Positions 54,603 to 64,000 are shown, numbered from the stretch's first letter. The stretch: DNA of 64,000 nucleotides from Amphritea atlantica (GCF_018860855.1 NZ_JAHKQE010000004.1:124001-188000), one strand, 5' to 3'. Notes: a model not told the origin generated them from the sequence alone. Translations and numbers: made by a program.

Positions 54603-55538
54603 ATGGCAGGCACATGTTTTATCATGATCGCATGTTTTACCTGGGCACTGGATACATTAATTCGTTATCCCTTATTGGGGGCGGGTTATGCCACACTACA
54701 AATCGTTTTAATCGAACACCTCACACTGGTGCTGTTGGTCAGCCCGATGCTGTGGCGCTATCGCCATGTCTTTCGTCATTTATCAATAAATAGCTTTTTG
54801 TGCCTGTTTTTTATTGGCGGGGTCGGTTCTGCACTTGGTACTTTAGCTTTTACCGAAGCGTTTCATTATCTGAATCCAACGGTGGTGATTTTATTGCAAA
54901 AGCTACAACCTCTGGTGGCTATCGTGCTCGCCTATGCTTGTTTAAATGAGCGCATCGAAGGATCGTTTGTTCGCTGGGCGATAGTGATTTTATCCGGCAG
55001 TTTGGTGATGTTGTGGCCTGATATTCAGTCGTTGGCTGAGGTGCAGTGGCACTATGCTAACGACAGTTTGAGTGTTTTAACCGGCTATGGTTATACGCTC
55101 TTGGCTGTGCTGGCGTGGGGGGCCGCTACGGTATGTGGTAAGTATCTTTCTCAGCAGCAGATGCATCCCAGTGCGATTATGTCAGGCCGTTTTATGGCGG
55201 GATTGTGTGTTTTATTACCTTTAGCCCTACTGCAACCGGATAGTTTAATGCCGATGTCACCGGTGGATTTAAGCTTAGCGATAGCCATGGCGTTATTGAG
55301 CGGATTGATTGGAATGCGTTTTTATTATCAGGGCTTGAAAACAATACCGGCACACATGGCAACCTTGGCAGAACTCTCTTTTCCCGTGTTTGCGGCGGCG
55401 GTCAACTGGTTTGTACTTGGAATGGGGTTAACGCATTATCAGATTATCGGTGGACTTATGCTGATGTTAGGCAATTTTGGTTTGCGGCTGAAAGCGTTGC
55501 AACGCAGCGATCCAAGCCCTGTGGTTTATCAGTCTTAA
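54603..55538 (+). CDS. EamA/DMT-family permease, probable riboflavin transporter (RibN-like)
   Basis: A 311-residue membrane protein with ten predicted helices in two EamA repeats (about 5-140 and 155-300), including LNPTVVILLQKLQPLVAIVLAY and the C-terminal THYQIIGGLMLMLGNFGLRL. EamA proteins carry many metabolites. The FMN riboswitch directly upstream is strong evidence for riboflavin or flavin import, as for RibN of rhizobia and Vibrio. ATG 54603 follows GGGAG by nine bases; the longer frame would begin within the leader. It is monocistronic, with a short hairpin after the stop. Confidence 0.82.
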   Translation: MAGTCFIMIACFTWALDTLIRYPLLGAGYATLQIVLIEHLTLVLLVSPMLWRYRHVFRHLSINSFLCLFFIGGVGSALGTLAFTEAFHYLNPTVVILLQKLQPLVAIVLAYACLNERIEGSFVRWAIVILSGSLVMLWPDIQSLAEVQWHYANDSLSVLTGYGYTLLAVLAWGAATVCGKYLSQQQMHPSAIMSGRFMAGLCVLLPLALLQPDSLMPMSPVDLSLAIAMALLSGLIGMRFYYQGLKTIPAHMATLAELSFPVFAAAVNWFVLGMGLTHYQIIGGLMLMLGNFGLRLKALQRSDPSPVVYQS

Positions 55539-55552
55539 TCGCTGTTTTAACG

Positions 55553-55573
55553 GCCTAACAACGATTGTTAGGC
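55553..55573 (+). terminator. Terminator-like hairpin after the EamA permease gene
   Basis: GCCTAACAA (55553-55561) pairs perfectly with TTGTTAGGC (55565-55573) across three bases. T-rich sequence (ATTTTTTG) follows about 11 bases later. Confidence 0.65.
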
Positions 55574-55667
55574 TGTTTCGCACATTTTTTGTCAGGTATA
55601 TTGGTTTATATGTCCGAGTTTTATTAATACGTTTTTATGAGAAGCTCTATTTATACGTTCTATTCAC

Positions 55668-55692
55668 AGATTCTATTTAAAGATTCTATTTA
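55668..55692. repeat. 13-bp direct repeat before edd
   Basis: AGATTCTATTTA occurs at 55668-55679 and 55681-55692. The second copy runs into the edd ribosome binding site TAGGAG. Confidence 0.7.
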
Positions 55693-55701
55693 GGAGTCAC
55701 T

Positions 55702-57528
55702 ATGCACAGTGTTATTGAGCAAGTAACTGCCCGAATTATTGAGCGGAGTCGGAACAGTCGAGCGGCGTATGTGCGCCAGATGCAGGATGCACAAGAGCAA
55801 GGCGTGCATCGTGCACAATTATCCTGTGGCAATTTAGCACACGGATTTGCCGCCTGTGGTAGCGAAGATAAGCAGGCGCTTAAATTAACCAATGCGGTGA
55901 ATGTGGGGATTATTTCCGCGTATAACGACATGTTGTCCGCCCATCAGCCGTTCGAGACGTTTCCAGATACTATTCGTCAGGCGGTGCATGAGATGGGCTC
56001 GGTGGCTCAGTTTGCGGCGGGTGTGCCAGCGATGTGTGACGGTGTGACGCAGGGGCAACCGGGTATGGAGTTGAGCCTGTTTAGTCGAGATGTTATCGCG
56101 ATGGCCGCGGCAGTGGGGTTGTCCCACAATATGTTTGATGCGGCATTGTATCTAGGCGTATGCGATAAAATTGTGCCAGGTTTACTCATTGGCGCACTGC
56201 GGTTTGGTCATCTACCAACACTGTTTGTGCCTGCCGGCCCTATGCCGAGTGGTTTGCCGAATAAAGAGAAAGCCAAGATTCGCCAGTTATATGCCGAAGG
56301 CAAGGTGGATAGAGACGCTTTATTGCAGTGTGAATCGGACTCTTATCATAGTGCAGGCACTTGCACGTTTTATGGCACGGCTAACAGTAATCAGATGATT
56401 GTTGAAGTGATGGGGCTACATCTGCCGGGGTCCTCTTTTGTTAACCCAGGCACAACGATGCGGGAAGCCCTGACCCGAGAAGCCGCACAGCAGGTGGTGC
56501 GCCTGACCGATCAGAGTGGCGACTTCACGCCGTTGTACCAGATTGTCGATGAACGCGCGTTGGTGAATGCACTCGTGGCTTTGCTTGCGACCGGTGGATC
56601 GACCAATCATACCCTGCATCTGATCGCGATTGCCCGTGCAGCAGGCATTATTATCAACTGGAATGATTTTTCCGATCTATCGGCGGTGGTGCCGTTATTG
56701 GCGAAGGTCTACCCCAATGGAGAGGCGGATATCAATCACTTTCAGGCGGCTGGAGGAGTGGCCTATCTGGTGCGTGAACTGTTGTCGGGGGGATTATTAC
56801 ATGAAGATGTGATGACGGTAGTTGGGCGTGGATTGTCACGCTATACCCAAGAGCCCTTTGTTGAAAATGATAAACTGGTTTGGCGCGAGGGAACCCAAAC
56901 ATCCCTCGATAAAGCGGTTTTAAGCACCGTTGCTAAGCCTTTTAGTGTCGATGGTGGCTTGAAACTGATGCAAGGCAACTTAGGTCGTGGTGTGATTAAA
57001 GTCTCTGCAGTGGCGCCGGAGAATCAGATAGTTGAAGCCCCTGCGGTAGTTTTTGACGATCAAGATGATGTTAAGGCGGCGTTTGAGTCCGGATCGTTGA
57101 ATCGAGACTTTGTTGCGGTAGTGCGTTATCAGGGGCCAAAGGCTAATGGAATGCCGGAGCTACACAAGCTCACGCCTTACTTAGGTACGTTGCAAGACCG
57201 GGGCTTTAAGGTGGCTTTGGTGACCGATGGTCGTATGTCCGGTGCTTCGGGTAAAGTGCCTGCGGCGATTCATGTCTGGCCGGAAGCGAGTCTTGGCGGT
57301 CCGTTAGCTCAGGTGGCCGACGGCGATATGATTCGAGTCGACGCCCGTAGTGGTGTGCTTCAATTAATGGCTGATGATGATACTTGGCTATCCCGTGGGC
57401 AGGAAAAACCCTCCGCTGCAGCAAGGCATCATCAGGGGATGGGTCGTGAACTGTTTGCCCCGATGCGTGAGCAGGTCAATTGCGCCGAACAGGGGGCCAG
57501 CGTATTTAGCTTTACGGGGATAGATTGA
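55702..57528 (+). CDS. edd: Phosphogluconate dehydratase
   Basis: A 608-residue [4Fe-4S] dehydratase converting 6-phosphogluconate to 2-keto-3-deoxy-6-phosphogluconate in the Entner-Doudoroff pathway. It has full family length. Cluster and active-site regions [47 protein letters not shown] and the C-terminal [18 protein letters not shown] are all present. ATG 55702 has TAGGAG upstream. It is followed on the same strand by a hexose-6-phosphate mutarotase gene. The partner aldolase eda is nearby on the other strand. Confidence 0.95.
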   Translation: MHSVIEQVTARIIERSRNSRAAYVRQMQDAQEQGVHRAQLSCGNLAHGFAACGSEDKQALKLTNAVNVGIISAYNDMLSAHQPFETFPDTIRQAVHEMGSVAQFAAGVPAMCDGVTQGQPGMELSLFSRDVIAMAAAVGLSHNMFDAALYLGVCDKIVPGLLIGALRFGHLPTLFVPAGPMPSGLPNKEKAKIRQLYAEGKVDRDALLQCESDSYHSAGTCTFYGTANSNQMIVEVMGLHLPGSSFVNPGTTMREALTREAAQQVVRLTDQSGDFTPLYQIVDERALVNALVALLATGGSTNHTLHLIAIARAAGIIINWNDFSDLSAVVPLLAKVYPNGEADINHFQAAGGVAYLVRELLSGGLLHEDVMTVVGRGLSRYTQEPFVENDKLVWREGTQTSLDKAVLSTVAKPFSVDGGLKLMQGNLGRGVIKVSAVAPENQIVEAPAVVFDDQDDVKAAFESGSLNRDFVAVVRYQGPKANGMPELHKLTPYLGTLQDRGFKVALVTDGRMSGASGKVPAAIHVWPEASLGGPLAQVADGDMIRVDARSGVLQLMADDDTWLSRGQEKPSAAARHHQGMGRELFAPMREQVNCAEQGASVFSFTGID

Positions 57529-57619
57529 ACTGCCATCAATTCTGCCTATTAAAAAGTTAGGGCAAAAATAGGCAAAAAAATAGCACAGCGGAACATAATA
57601 AGAGGCGAGGAAGGTTTTG

Positions 57620-58534
57620 ATGGGCGAGCAACAGTGGCAGGGTGATCTTCAACAGATGATCTCAGGTTATGACGAGGGGCGGACTGATCTGCAATGGCAG
57701 GGTTATGATCTCTGTGTGTTTAAGCAGTGCTGGGGTGAGCTGGTGATTGCGCTGGATGGCGGTCAGGTGCTGTTGTTTCGTCCGCTTGGTGAACAGCCAT
57801 TACTCTGGTTAAGTGACAAACCGGTGCCTGCGCCAGGGGCTATTCGTGGCGGTGTGCCGGTTTGTTGGCCTTGGTTTGCTGAACATGTTGATGACGCTTC
57901 TCAGCCAAAGCACGGTGTTGCCAGAACCGCCCGCTGGACATTGGACAGTGCTGAGATGGATGCTCAAGGAGGCCACTGGCGATTGACGCCGCAGTCATCA
58001 CTTTGGGATGGTTTGACCCTTGGCCTTGATGTGAGTGTTGCGCAGGGAAGGCTTAGTCTGTCATTAATCTCACACAATATATCTGACCAGCCAATCGCAA
58101 TGACACAGGCGCTGCACAGTTATTTTGCCGTGTCAGATCGTGCTCGGGTCGAGTTGCAAGGCGTCGATGGTCTACTCCTTCGCGATAAGTTAAAAGGAAT
58201 GCAGGAGCGGCGGCATAGCGGCATCGTTGAGTTTCCAGTGGAAACCGATGTTATTTTTCAACATGAAGGTGCTACCGAAGTGATGCTGGTCGATCATGGT
58301 TGGCAGCGTGTAATCGGTATTCACAAGGAGGGTGGCAATTCTACGGTGGTCTGGAATCCCGGTGATTCCGCTGCCACGATGCCGGATGTGGGGATGGACC
58401 AGGTTTCTCGCTTTGTCTGCGTTGAAGCGGCCCAAACCCGTTTTTATGATCATCGGTGGATAGCGGCGGGTGAAACTCAGAGGTTAACAACCACGTTTGA
58501 GTTGTTACCTTACCCAGATAAATCCGCTGACTGA
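57620..58534 (+). CDS. D-hexose-6-phosphate mutarotase (aldose 1-epimerase-like, YeaD type)
   Basis: A 304-residue beta-sandwich protein with GGVPVCWPWFAEH and KHGVARTARW (substrate-binding His and Arg), ALHSYFAVSD (His of the active site) and NPGDSAATMPDVG near the C-terminus. These are the markers of YeaD-type epimerases, which interconvert alpha and beta glucose 6-phosphate. That activity feeds glucose-6-phosphate dehydrogenase, encoded by zwf in the same cluster. ATG 57620 lies five bases after GAGGAAGG. It ends convergently 67 bases from mgsA. Confidence 0.88.
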   Translation: MGEQQWQGDLQQMISGYDEGRTDLQWQGYDLCVFKQCWGELVIALDGGQVLLFRPLGEQPLLWLSDKPVPAPGAIRGGVPVCWPWFAEHVDDASQPKHGVARTARWTLDSAEMDAQGGHWRLTPQSSLWDGLTLGLDVSVAQGRLSLSLISHNISDQPIAMTQALHSYFAVSDRARVELQGVDGLLLRDKLKGMQERRHSGIVEFPVETDVIFQHEGATEVMLVDHGWQRVIGIHKEGGNSTVVWNPGDSAATMPDVGMDQVSRFVCVEAAQTRFYDHRWIAAGETQRLTTTFELLPYPDKSAD

Positions 58535-58601
58535 ATGGGTCAGGTTGATTATCTGGGTTTAATTAAGACAGCAGTAGATTTTAGTGTGAGGCGAAAGGAG
58601 A

Positions 58602-59078
58602 TTATGGCGCTGTTTTCCCCAACCGTTTTTCTAGGTAGCGTTCATAATCCGGTACTTTGTAAGGGTGCAATTCGTTTAATAGCGGTGAGCTGATCATAAA
58701 GTCGGCGGTACTTCGATTGCAGGCGACGGCGACATTCCAGACAGCGGCGACGCGGAGCAGGGCTTTGACATCGGGATCGTGGGGCATCGGCTCGTACGGA
58801 TCCCAAAAAAAGATAATGATATCTAATTTCTGTTCGGTCAGCATGGCGCCGATCTGTTGATCCCCACCGAGTGGACCGCTAATCAGTTTGGTGATTGGGG
58901 TTTGTAATGTGTTTTCTAGCAGATGACCGGTGGTGCCAGTGGCAAACAGTTTATGTTGCTTCAGGGTCGTGAGGTTTTTACCCGTCCAATCGAGCAGATC
59001 CTGCTTCATATTATCGTGGGCGATAAGCGCGATGCGTTTTTGTACCGGCATCGCTATCTGCTTCATGTCTATATCCAT
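58602..59078 (-). CDS. mgsA: Methylglyoxal synthase
   Basis: A 158-residue enzyme converting dihydroxyacetone phosphate to methylglyoxal and phosphate. Catalytic and phosphate-binding segments are IALIAHDNMKQDLLDW (His), ATGTTGHLL, SGPLGGDQQIGA (Asp), FFWDPYEPMPHDPD and ACNRSTADF. Length is normal. The start at 59078 has AAGG upstream; a second ATG four codons later is possible. It follows eda on the same strand by 72 bases and may be the last gene of the zwf-pgl-eda transcript, offering a bypass when triose phosphates accumulate. Confidence 0.94.
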   Translation of the reverse strand: MDIDMKQIAMPVQKRIALIAHDNMKQDLLDWTGKNLTTLKQHKLFATGTTGHLLENTLQTPITKLISGPLGGDQQIGAMLTEQKLDIIIFFWDPYEPMPHDPDVKALLRVAAVWNVAVACNRSTADFMISSPLLNELHPYKVPDYERYLEKRLGKTAP

Positions 59079-59150
59079 ATCGGTTGCCTTGTTACGTTTT
59101 ACGGGTCGGTATTGGGCTTAATTTTAATACCAAAGAGTCAATAATATTAC

Positions 59151-59807
59151 TTATTTCGCACTGTTTACCGTTTGTTTCGCCAGTTGTGTAATAGCTTGCC
59201 AGTCTTGCTTATTGACGATATCCGCCGGTGTTAACCAAGTGCCACCGACACACATCACATTGGCAAGGGCGAGATACTCTTTGGCGGTGTGGGCGCGAAT
59301 ACCTCCGGTAGGACAGAAGCGAATATCACCAAAGGGGCCCGAAAATGCGTTGAGTGCCGCGGTGCCGCCGGCTATTTCCGCGGGAAAAAACTTAAACCGT
59401 CGGTAGCCACGTTGTATCCCCTCCATCATCTCAGAAACTGTTTGTATACCGGGTAAATATGGGATGTCGCTGATGATGCCATAGTCTAGGAGTTCGGGCG
59501 TGATACCGGGGCTGACAATAAAAGAGCTACCACTGTCGACGGCTCGTTTAAAGTCTGCGGGATTGATAACAGTGCCAGCTCCAACATGAGCCTCGGGTAC
59601 TGCGCGGGTAATGGCTTCAATCGCTTTGAGAGCATGTGGTGTACGTAATGTGACTTCGAGTACGGGCAGACCGCCCGCTACGAGTGCTTCGGCGATAGGA
59701 ATGGCATCTTCCAGTCGGTTGATAGTCAGCACCGGAATCACCGGCCCCAGACGGCAGAGCTGATCGATTTTGGCAATCATCTCAGGTGGTAATAACGTTG
59801 TGTTCAT
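59151..59807 (-). CDS. eda: 2-keto-3-deoxy-6-phosphogluconate aldolase
   Basis: A 218-residue class I aldolase splitting KDPG to pyruvate and glyceraldehyde 3-phosphate. EVTLRTPHALKAIEAI (catalytic Glu and Arg), VGAGTVINPADF and the Schiff-base Lys in RRFKFFPAEIAGG are intact, followed by CPTGGI. ATG 59807 has AGGA seven bases upstream. It is third in the zwf-pgl-eda operon, 55 bases after pgl. Confidence 0.95.
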   Translation of the reverse strand: MNTTLLPPEMIAKIDQLCRLGPVIPVLTINRLEDAIPIAEALVAGGLPVLEVTLRTPHALKAIEAITRAVPEAHVGAGTVINPADFKRAVDSGSSFIVSPGITPELLDYGIISDIPYLPGIQTVSEMMEGIQRGYRRFKFFPAEIAGGTAALNAFSGPFGDIRFCPTGGIRAHTAKEYLALANVMCVGGTWLTPADIVNKQDWQAITQLAKQTVNSAK

Positions 59808-59862
59808 CGGTTTTCCTATGCGTAAAGGGTGGCTGAACAATTGAGTATCACTGTTTTTAAGC

Positions 59863-60570
59863 TCAAGGTGCCCAGTAAATGATCAAGGGATGTTGCAAAA
59901 ATAGATGAATGGGCATCACTTCGGCGGAACAGGTTAAGGCTTTTGCCAGTGTGGCTAACTTGTCTTCACCGACGATATGTAAAATACGTTGCTTACTGTT
60001 GAGTAGCCTAGCCGGCGTGAGTGACATGCGGGCATAGGGCGCTTGAGCTGGGTTGATGGCAACACAGTCCATCTTATTATGGAGTGCAGAAGGGAACTCG
60101 GGGGCGTCAGGAAACAGCGAGGCGGTATGGCCATCATTCCCCATGCCGAGCACGACAATATCGATCGGGTCGGTGATCTGTTGTAGCTGTATCTGGCAGC
60201 TTTTCTCGGCGACCTCCGCGGTCATATTGGCTTGCCAGAGGGGGATAAAACGGGCCTTGCTGGCGTGATGCTGCAGTAATTGTGTGCGTAGTAAATATTC
60301 ATTACTGTCGGGCTCGTCAGGGCTGATCCAGCGATCATCTACTAGGGTGATCGTGATCTGCTGCCAAGGCAGTAACGTATGGCTTAGACGGTTAAACAGT
60401 GGCACAGGGGTTGTGCCGCCGGAGAGGGCTAGGGTTGCTTTACCGCGGCTGTTAATCGCCTTATTAAGCTGTTTTTCTATCAACTCGGTAAGATCAAGTG
60501 TTAGGGCTTCGCGGGATACAAAGGTGCGTAGATGGACATGATCGGGCAGATGGAGGTCACTGATCTTCAT
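59863..60570 (-). CDS. pgl: 6-phosphogluconolactonase
   Basis: A 235-residue lactonase of the DevB/SOL type. The markers are [19 protein letters not shown] near residue 43, [20 protein letters not shown], and [18 protein letters not shown], which contains the catalytic His. It hydrolyses 6-phosphogluconolactone made by Zwf. The likely ATG 60570 overlaps the zwf stop by 14 bases; ATG 60585 is an alternative that overlaps more. Overlap with zwf supports cotranscription and coupling. Confidence 0.93.
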   Translation of the reverse strand: MKISDLHLPDHVHLRTFVSREALTLDLTELIEKQLNKAINSRGKATLALSGGTTPVPLFNRLSHTLLPWQQITITLVDDRWISPDEPDSNEYLLRTQLLQHHASKARFIPLWQANMTAEVAEKSCQIQLQQITDPIDIVVLGMGNDGHTASLFPDAPEFPSALHNKMDCVAINPAQAPYARMSLTPARLLNSKQRILHIVGEDKLATLAKALTCSAEVMPIHLFLQHPLIIYWAP

Positions 60571-62032
60571 ACCAACAGTTCCCATCTTTGATTAACATCA
60601 GGTCAGCGGCTTTCGGTCCCCAAGTGCCCGCTGGATAGGGCAGTGGGGCTTTGTTTTCGTTTTTCCAGTATTCCATCAGTTGATCACACCAAAGCCAAGC
60701 ATGTTCCACCTCATCTCGGCGGACAAACAGATATTGGTTACCTTGAATCACTTTGAGCAATAAACGTTCATAAGCATCGGGGACGCGGCTCTTCTCAAAC
60801 GATTGTGAAAAATTAAGGTTGAGTGCTTCACTTCGCAGGCGCATCCCTTGGTTAAGGCCGTGATCCTTATTGAGAATCTGAAGGGAGATACCTTCTTCCG
60901 GTTGTAGGCGGATAATCAGTTTATTCTGCGCCAGATGCCGCTGGTTCTCATCAAAAATAAAGTGTGGTTGGGGTTTGAAATGGATCGTTATCTGAGAGAG
61001 TTTTTCTGGCAGGCGTTTGCCGGTGCGAAGATAAAAGGGCACCCCAGCCCAGCGCCAGTTATTGATCTCTGCTTTGATTGAAACGAAGGTTTCAGTATTA
61101 CTATCGGGGTTGGCTCCCTCTTCCTCCATATAACCGGGTACTGGGTTACCTTCAACCATACCTTTGGTATAACGACCGCGTACCACATGGGTGTTACACA
61201 TAGCGGCGGTTATCGGGCGTAGGGCCTTTAGCACCTTTACTTTTTCATTACGGATCATATCGGCGGACAGATCATCGGGGGGATCCATCGCGGTTAGACA
61301 GAGAAGCTGCAACAGATGATTTTGCACCATGTCGCGCATCTGACCGGCTTTGTCAAAATAGCCCCAGCGGCCCTCGATACCGACTTTTTCGGCTACGGTA
61401 ATCTCAACATGGGAGATATGGCTTTGATTCCACTGCGAACCAAATAATGGATTGGCAAACCTTAAAGCGATCAGGTTTTGTACCGTTTCTTTACCCAGAT
61501 AGTGGTCGATACGATAGATCTGTGATTCATCGAAATATTCAGCCACCTGATCGTTCACCTCGTTGGAGGATCTAAGATTATGACCGATCGGTTTTTCCAA
61601 CACGACACAACTATTGGTGTTGATGCAGTCGCTTTTGGTCAGGTTGCGACTGATGGCACCATATAACGATGCAGGAGTCGCGTAGTAAAAAACGCGCGCA
61701 CGTTCAGCACCGCTATTGAGGGTATTTTTGAGTGTTTGATAGCTGTCCACCTCAGTGAAGCTGACAATATTGTATTCGATTTTTGCGAGAAAACGATTGA
61801 CCACCTCGGTGTTCAGTTCTTCCGGCTTGACGCGCTTGCTGAGACTGTCGCTGCATATTTTGCGAAAAGCGGCGCTGTCTTGTGTGGAGCGGGCCAAGCC
61901 AATGATGCGAGTGTCCTGTCCAAGCAATTCTGCACTTTCGAGTTGGAATAGGGCTGGGATTAGTTTGCGTTGCGCTAAATCACCCATGGCACCAAATATC
62001 ACTATATCGCTGGATCTATTAACCATCGCCAT
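60557..62032 (-). CDS. zwf: Glucose-6-phosphate 1-dehydrogenase
   Basis: A 491-residue enzyme oxidising glucose 6-phosphate with NADP+ or NAD+. The Rossmann fingerprint is [20 protein letters not shown]. The signature [15 protein letters not shown] holds the active-site residues, with EKPIGHNL and the later [15 protein letters not shown] 62032 has AGGTG five bases upstream; the open frame runs 11 codons further without support. It is first in the zwf-pgl-eda operon. Its upstream region holds a 9-base match (TGTAATTAA, minus strand, 62138-62130) to half of a HexR site, too weak to call. Confidence 0.95.
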   Translation of the reverse strand: MAMVNRSSDIVIFGAMGDLAQRKLIPALFQLESAELLGQDTRIIGLARSTQDSAAFRKICSDSLSKRVKPEELNTEVVNRFLAKIEYNIVSFTEVDSYQTLKNTLNSGAERARVFYYATPASLYGAISRNLTKSDCINTNSCVVLEKPIGHNLRSSNEVNDQVAEYFDESQIYRIDHYLGKETVQNLIALRFANPLFGSQWNQSHISHVEITVAEKVGIEGRWGYFDKAGQMRDMVQNHLLQLLCLTAMDPPDDLSADMIRNEKVKVLKALRPITAAMCNTHVVRGRYTKGMVEGNPVPGYMEEEGANPDSNTETFVSIKAEINNWRWAGVPFYLRTGKRLPEKLSQITIHFKPQPHFIFDENQRHLAQNKLIIRLQPEEGISLQILNKDHGLNQGMRLRSEALNLNFSQSFEKSRVPDAYERLLLKVIQGNQYLFVRRDEVEHAWLWCDQLMEYWKNENKAPLPYPAGTWGPKAADLMLIKDGNCWYEDQ

Positions 62033-62201
62033 AATTACACCTGCCTTTGTGATCATTAAAGCCAACTAGACATCTATAATAGGCACAGGATTTAGTCTAT
62101 TTCAACCGGTCTTGGGGATCATAAAGGCATTAATTACAACGACATTGTGCTGTGCAGCATCGATTTAGCCGCAGATATTCTAGCCAAATGTTTGGCCTGC
62201 A

Positions 62202-63299
62202 TTAGGCGGCACTAATGCCGTAGCGGGGTAAAATTTCATGGATGACCGTAAAACGGTGGGCCTGTAGGGCGTCATGAAAGTGCTTCCAATCGCTATCTAA
62301 AAATGATGGGTGATATGTAAAGGTCTGATTTTTTAATTGCTTTGAACGGGTATCTTTAATCGCCTGATATTTCCACGAACCAACGCCTTTGGCGACATAG
62401 TGTAGTTTTTCTGCGGGAAAGCCAAACTCGCCATTAGCAATAGCCTTGAGCCATGTTTGGTGTCGTTTATCGCCGTTTTCCTCAACGGTATTGCGCATCA
62501 TGGTATCTAATTGATCTCGGCTCGACGGTGATAGTCCGGCGACATTGGCATCGGCATCACCTAGCTGAAAACGTCGCATCGCTTTGCACATCTCATCGGC
62601 GGCAGTGATAAAGTCCTTGGGGTTATCCCGTTCAACATGGGCACCCTCACCGTTGGTGTAATGCCATTTAAGGTAGGGGCGGTCGGGGTAACTCAATGCG
62701 GCACCGTGGCCAAGGGGTAATAGACCGCCGACAAACTGTGATTGAGCCTCGTCGAAGCGATCAAGGAAGTAGTTTTTCACCTGCTCTAATAGGCTTGGAT
62801 CGGGCTGGTTATTTTTATCAAGCACATCACGAACCAAGTTGATTCTATCGTTGATGCCTGCAAACCCTTGATGCGCCCATGTATCAGCAAATACATGCAT
62901 GGTGATGCCGAGGCGGTGCAGGGCATTGGGTTTCTGGTGATCATCGATGCAAGCACGTACCATCTCTTGTGCAACAAAACTATTCGGCCGACAGACAATT
63001 TTATGACGAAAATCAGCATCTGGATTTCGTCCTGCCGCTAAGCCTTCATTACCGGGGAGGAAGTGAAACGGAATCCATACCTGATGGTTGGCGAGTTTTT
63101 GAATGTTTTTGTAGTCGATCATTTTATGGGCCGAAGCGATACGTTGATACATCGCCTGATTCTCGAAGTAGATCACTCCTGCATTGGTCGCATCGTCTAC
63201 ATATTGAGCCGAGTGGGCGATGATCTCTGCTTTTGTATGACCAAAACCAGCAAGCCGAGCAACCACGTAAGTGACGGCATGGTGAAAGTCGATCTGCAT
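62202..63299 (-). CDS. DUF6765 family protein (His-rich, phospholipase C/nuclease-fold-like)
   Basis: A 365-residue protein beginning MQIDFHHAVTYVVARLAGFG, with AQYVDDATNAGVIYFEN and RLGITMHVFADTWAHQGFAG. These blocks identify the DUF6765 family. The His and Asp spacing (HH near the N-terminus, HVFADTWAHQ near residue 140) resembles zinc-dependent phospholipase C or S1/P1 nuclease metal sites, so a hydrolase is possible but unproven. No signal peptide is visible. It lies upstream of zwf on the same strand, 169 bases away, and downstream of a PhoD-like phosphatase gene. Confidence 0.75.
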   Translation of the reverse strand: MQIDFHHAVTYVVARLAGFGHTKAEIIAHSAQYVDDATNAGVIYFENQAMYQRIASAHKMIDYKNIQKLANHQVWIPFHFLPGNEGLAAGRNPDADFRHKIVCRPNSFVAQEMVRACIDDHQKPNALHRLGITMHVFADTWAHQGFAGINDRINLVRDVLDKNNQPDPSLLEQVKNYFLDRFDEAQSQFVGGLLPLGHGAALSYPDRPYLKWHYTNGEGAHVERDNPKDFITAADEMCKAMRRFQLGDADANVAGLSPSSRDQLDTMMRNTVEENGDKRHQTWLKAIANGEFGFPAEKLHYVAKGVGSWKYQAIKDTRSKQLKNQTFTYHPSFLDSDWKHFHDALQAHRFTVIHEILPRYGISAA

Positions 63300-63514
63300 G
63301 ATAATGCTCCTGTGCTTAAGTGAATGCCGAAGCTGCCGCTGTTTTCATAAGCACTGGTTCGACGATTAAAAATATAGTCCAAATAAACAGACATTTAGCA
63401 GCAGACTAGCAAAAGGTTGGCGTTATTAACGAGGGCATTGCGTTAGGTCAATCATCGCCTCTGATCTGTAGTATTCACCGTGCAAGGGTCAACCCCGCAC
63501 GGGGTAATACTGTG

Positions 63515-64000
63515 TTATTGCAGCTCAATCGTATATTCATCGAAATCACGAGCGGGTAAGTTGTCGTCATCCCGTTCACGTACACGCCAGGCATTTACTT
63601 TTAGTTGAATACGGTTGTTGTCGGTTTGGTTAAAGCTGGCGGTCATGAAGTGCTCTCGGGTACGTGACTTGGGGTAGGCTGATAACAACCAACCACGCTT
63701 CGTGCTGACGGCAAATGATTGATCATAGTGCACCGCTTCTGCCGTCCAACCGGGAACATCAACGACCGAAGGATCTGGAAAATGGCTGGGTTTGAAACTG
63801 GGGGTGGCGGTGGCAATACCGTTAAGACCGGTGAGGTTCGATAAAGGAGATGAGATCACTTCGATCAGTCGGCCGCCTTGTGGCCCTAGCTTGGCGGTGG
63901 CGATCCGACCAAAATGGACATCACCGCTGAGCAGTACAACGTCGTGTCCGCTTGTGCCGAGTGCCTGCAGCAGTTGTTGATATTGGGTTTTGAAACTGAG
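63515..64000 (-). CDS. PhoD-like alkaline phosphatase/metallophosphatase, C-terminal part (cut by window edge)
   Basis: The frame is open through the right edge, so only the last 161 codons are seen. The segment HDVVLLSGDVHFGRIATAKL is the GDVH metal-ligand motif of PhoD-like phosphodiesterase/phosphatases, followed by LIEVISSPLSNLTG. The C-terminal part contains a domain with RTREHFMTASF and RIQLKVNAWRVRERDD typical of the end of such proteins. Substrate and signal sequence lie outside the window. Its 3' end is about 215 bases from the DUF6765 gene on the same strand. Confidence 0.78.
   Translation of the reverse strand, partial: LSFKTQYQQLLQALGTSGHDVVLLSGDVHFGRIATAKLGPQGGRLIEVISSPLSNLTGLNGIATATPSFKPSHFPDPSVVDVPGWTAEAVHYDQSFAVSTKRGWLLSAYPKSRTREHFMTASFNQTDNNRIQLKVNAWRVRERDDDNLPARDFDEYTIELQ

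Noticed and set aside
62033-62138. HexR operator upstream of zwf
   Set aside because: Only half-site matches (TGTAATTA at about 62036-62043 and TGTAATTAA at 62130-62138, minus strand) are present; the second half is missing in both.

Overview
The window is chromosomal DNA of roughly 50% GC. Gene content and protein style suggest a heterotrophic, probably marine gammaproteobacterium of the Oceanospirillaceae type (Amphritea/Neptunomonas-like): TAXI-TRAP and Tct transporters, many acyl-CoA enzymes, an Entner-Doudoroff cluster and FMN riboswitches. The taxonomic placement is inference. I saw no rRNA, tRNA, insertion sequence, prophage or CRISPR array. It is mainly a series of compact catabolic islands, each with its own regulator and importer.

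Layout. 1-2.2 kb: 5' end of hisI, a DUF1826 gene behind a near-consensus Zur box, a DUF1840 gene and a small unknown gene. 2.5-11.8 kb: a MurR/RpiR regulator divergent from two crotonase-fold enzymes, an NDP-forming acyl-CoA ligase, a TAXI-TRAP importer and a universal stress protein; the promoter carries three copies of one palindrome. 11.9-18.6 kb: a GntR/FCD regulator divergent from an RraA-like aldolase-fold protein, TctCBA and an alpha-ketoglutaric-semialdehyde-type dehydrogenase. 18.7-25.1 kb: a methyltransferase, then a sulfide/persulfide group (SLAC1 channel, persulfide-dioxygenase-like MBL protein, DUF442 protein, SulP transporter) with two matching operators, and a 1-Cys peroxiredoxin. 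25.8-27.8 kb: a 7TMR-DISM diguanylate cyclase. 28.2-30.2 kb: an FAD aromatic-ring hydroxylase. 30.6-35.6 kb: a YbhGFSR-type ABC exporter.

35.6-45.4 kb: an AraC regulator divergent from a complete beta-oxidation set (acyl-CoA dehydrogenase, thiolase, FadN-like bifunctional enzyme, acyl-CoA ligase, enoyl-CoA hydratase/isomerase) followed by an orphan periplasmic binding protein. 45.5-46.7 kb: OsmC, a CxxC mini-thioredoxin and ArsR. 47.0-55.6 kb: two FMN riboswitches, one before a type-II lumazine synthase (ribH) and one before an EamA/RibN-type permease. Between them lie katG with an OxyR site, a decayed LysR fragment, a patatin, a universal stress protein and an alanine/glycine symporter. 55.7-62.0 kb: edd, a hexose-6-phosphate mutarotase, mgsA and the eda-pgl-zwf operon. 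62.2-64.0 kb: a DUF6765 protein and the 3' end of a PhoD-like phosphatase.

How they work together. Two adjacent importer-plus-enzyme islands (3.6-18.6 kb) look like dedicated assimilation routes for unidentified carboxylic acids. In both, a hairpin separates the binding-protein gene from the membrane-subunit genes. The first has ligase and hydratase steps but no oxidation or thiolysis genes, which resembles the FerA/FerB CoA-ligase/hydratase-lyase logic. The second beta-oxidation island has all four classic activities. Start codons were moved from the longest open frame wherever a ribosome binding site, promoter or family alignment argued for it.
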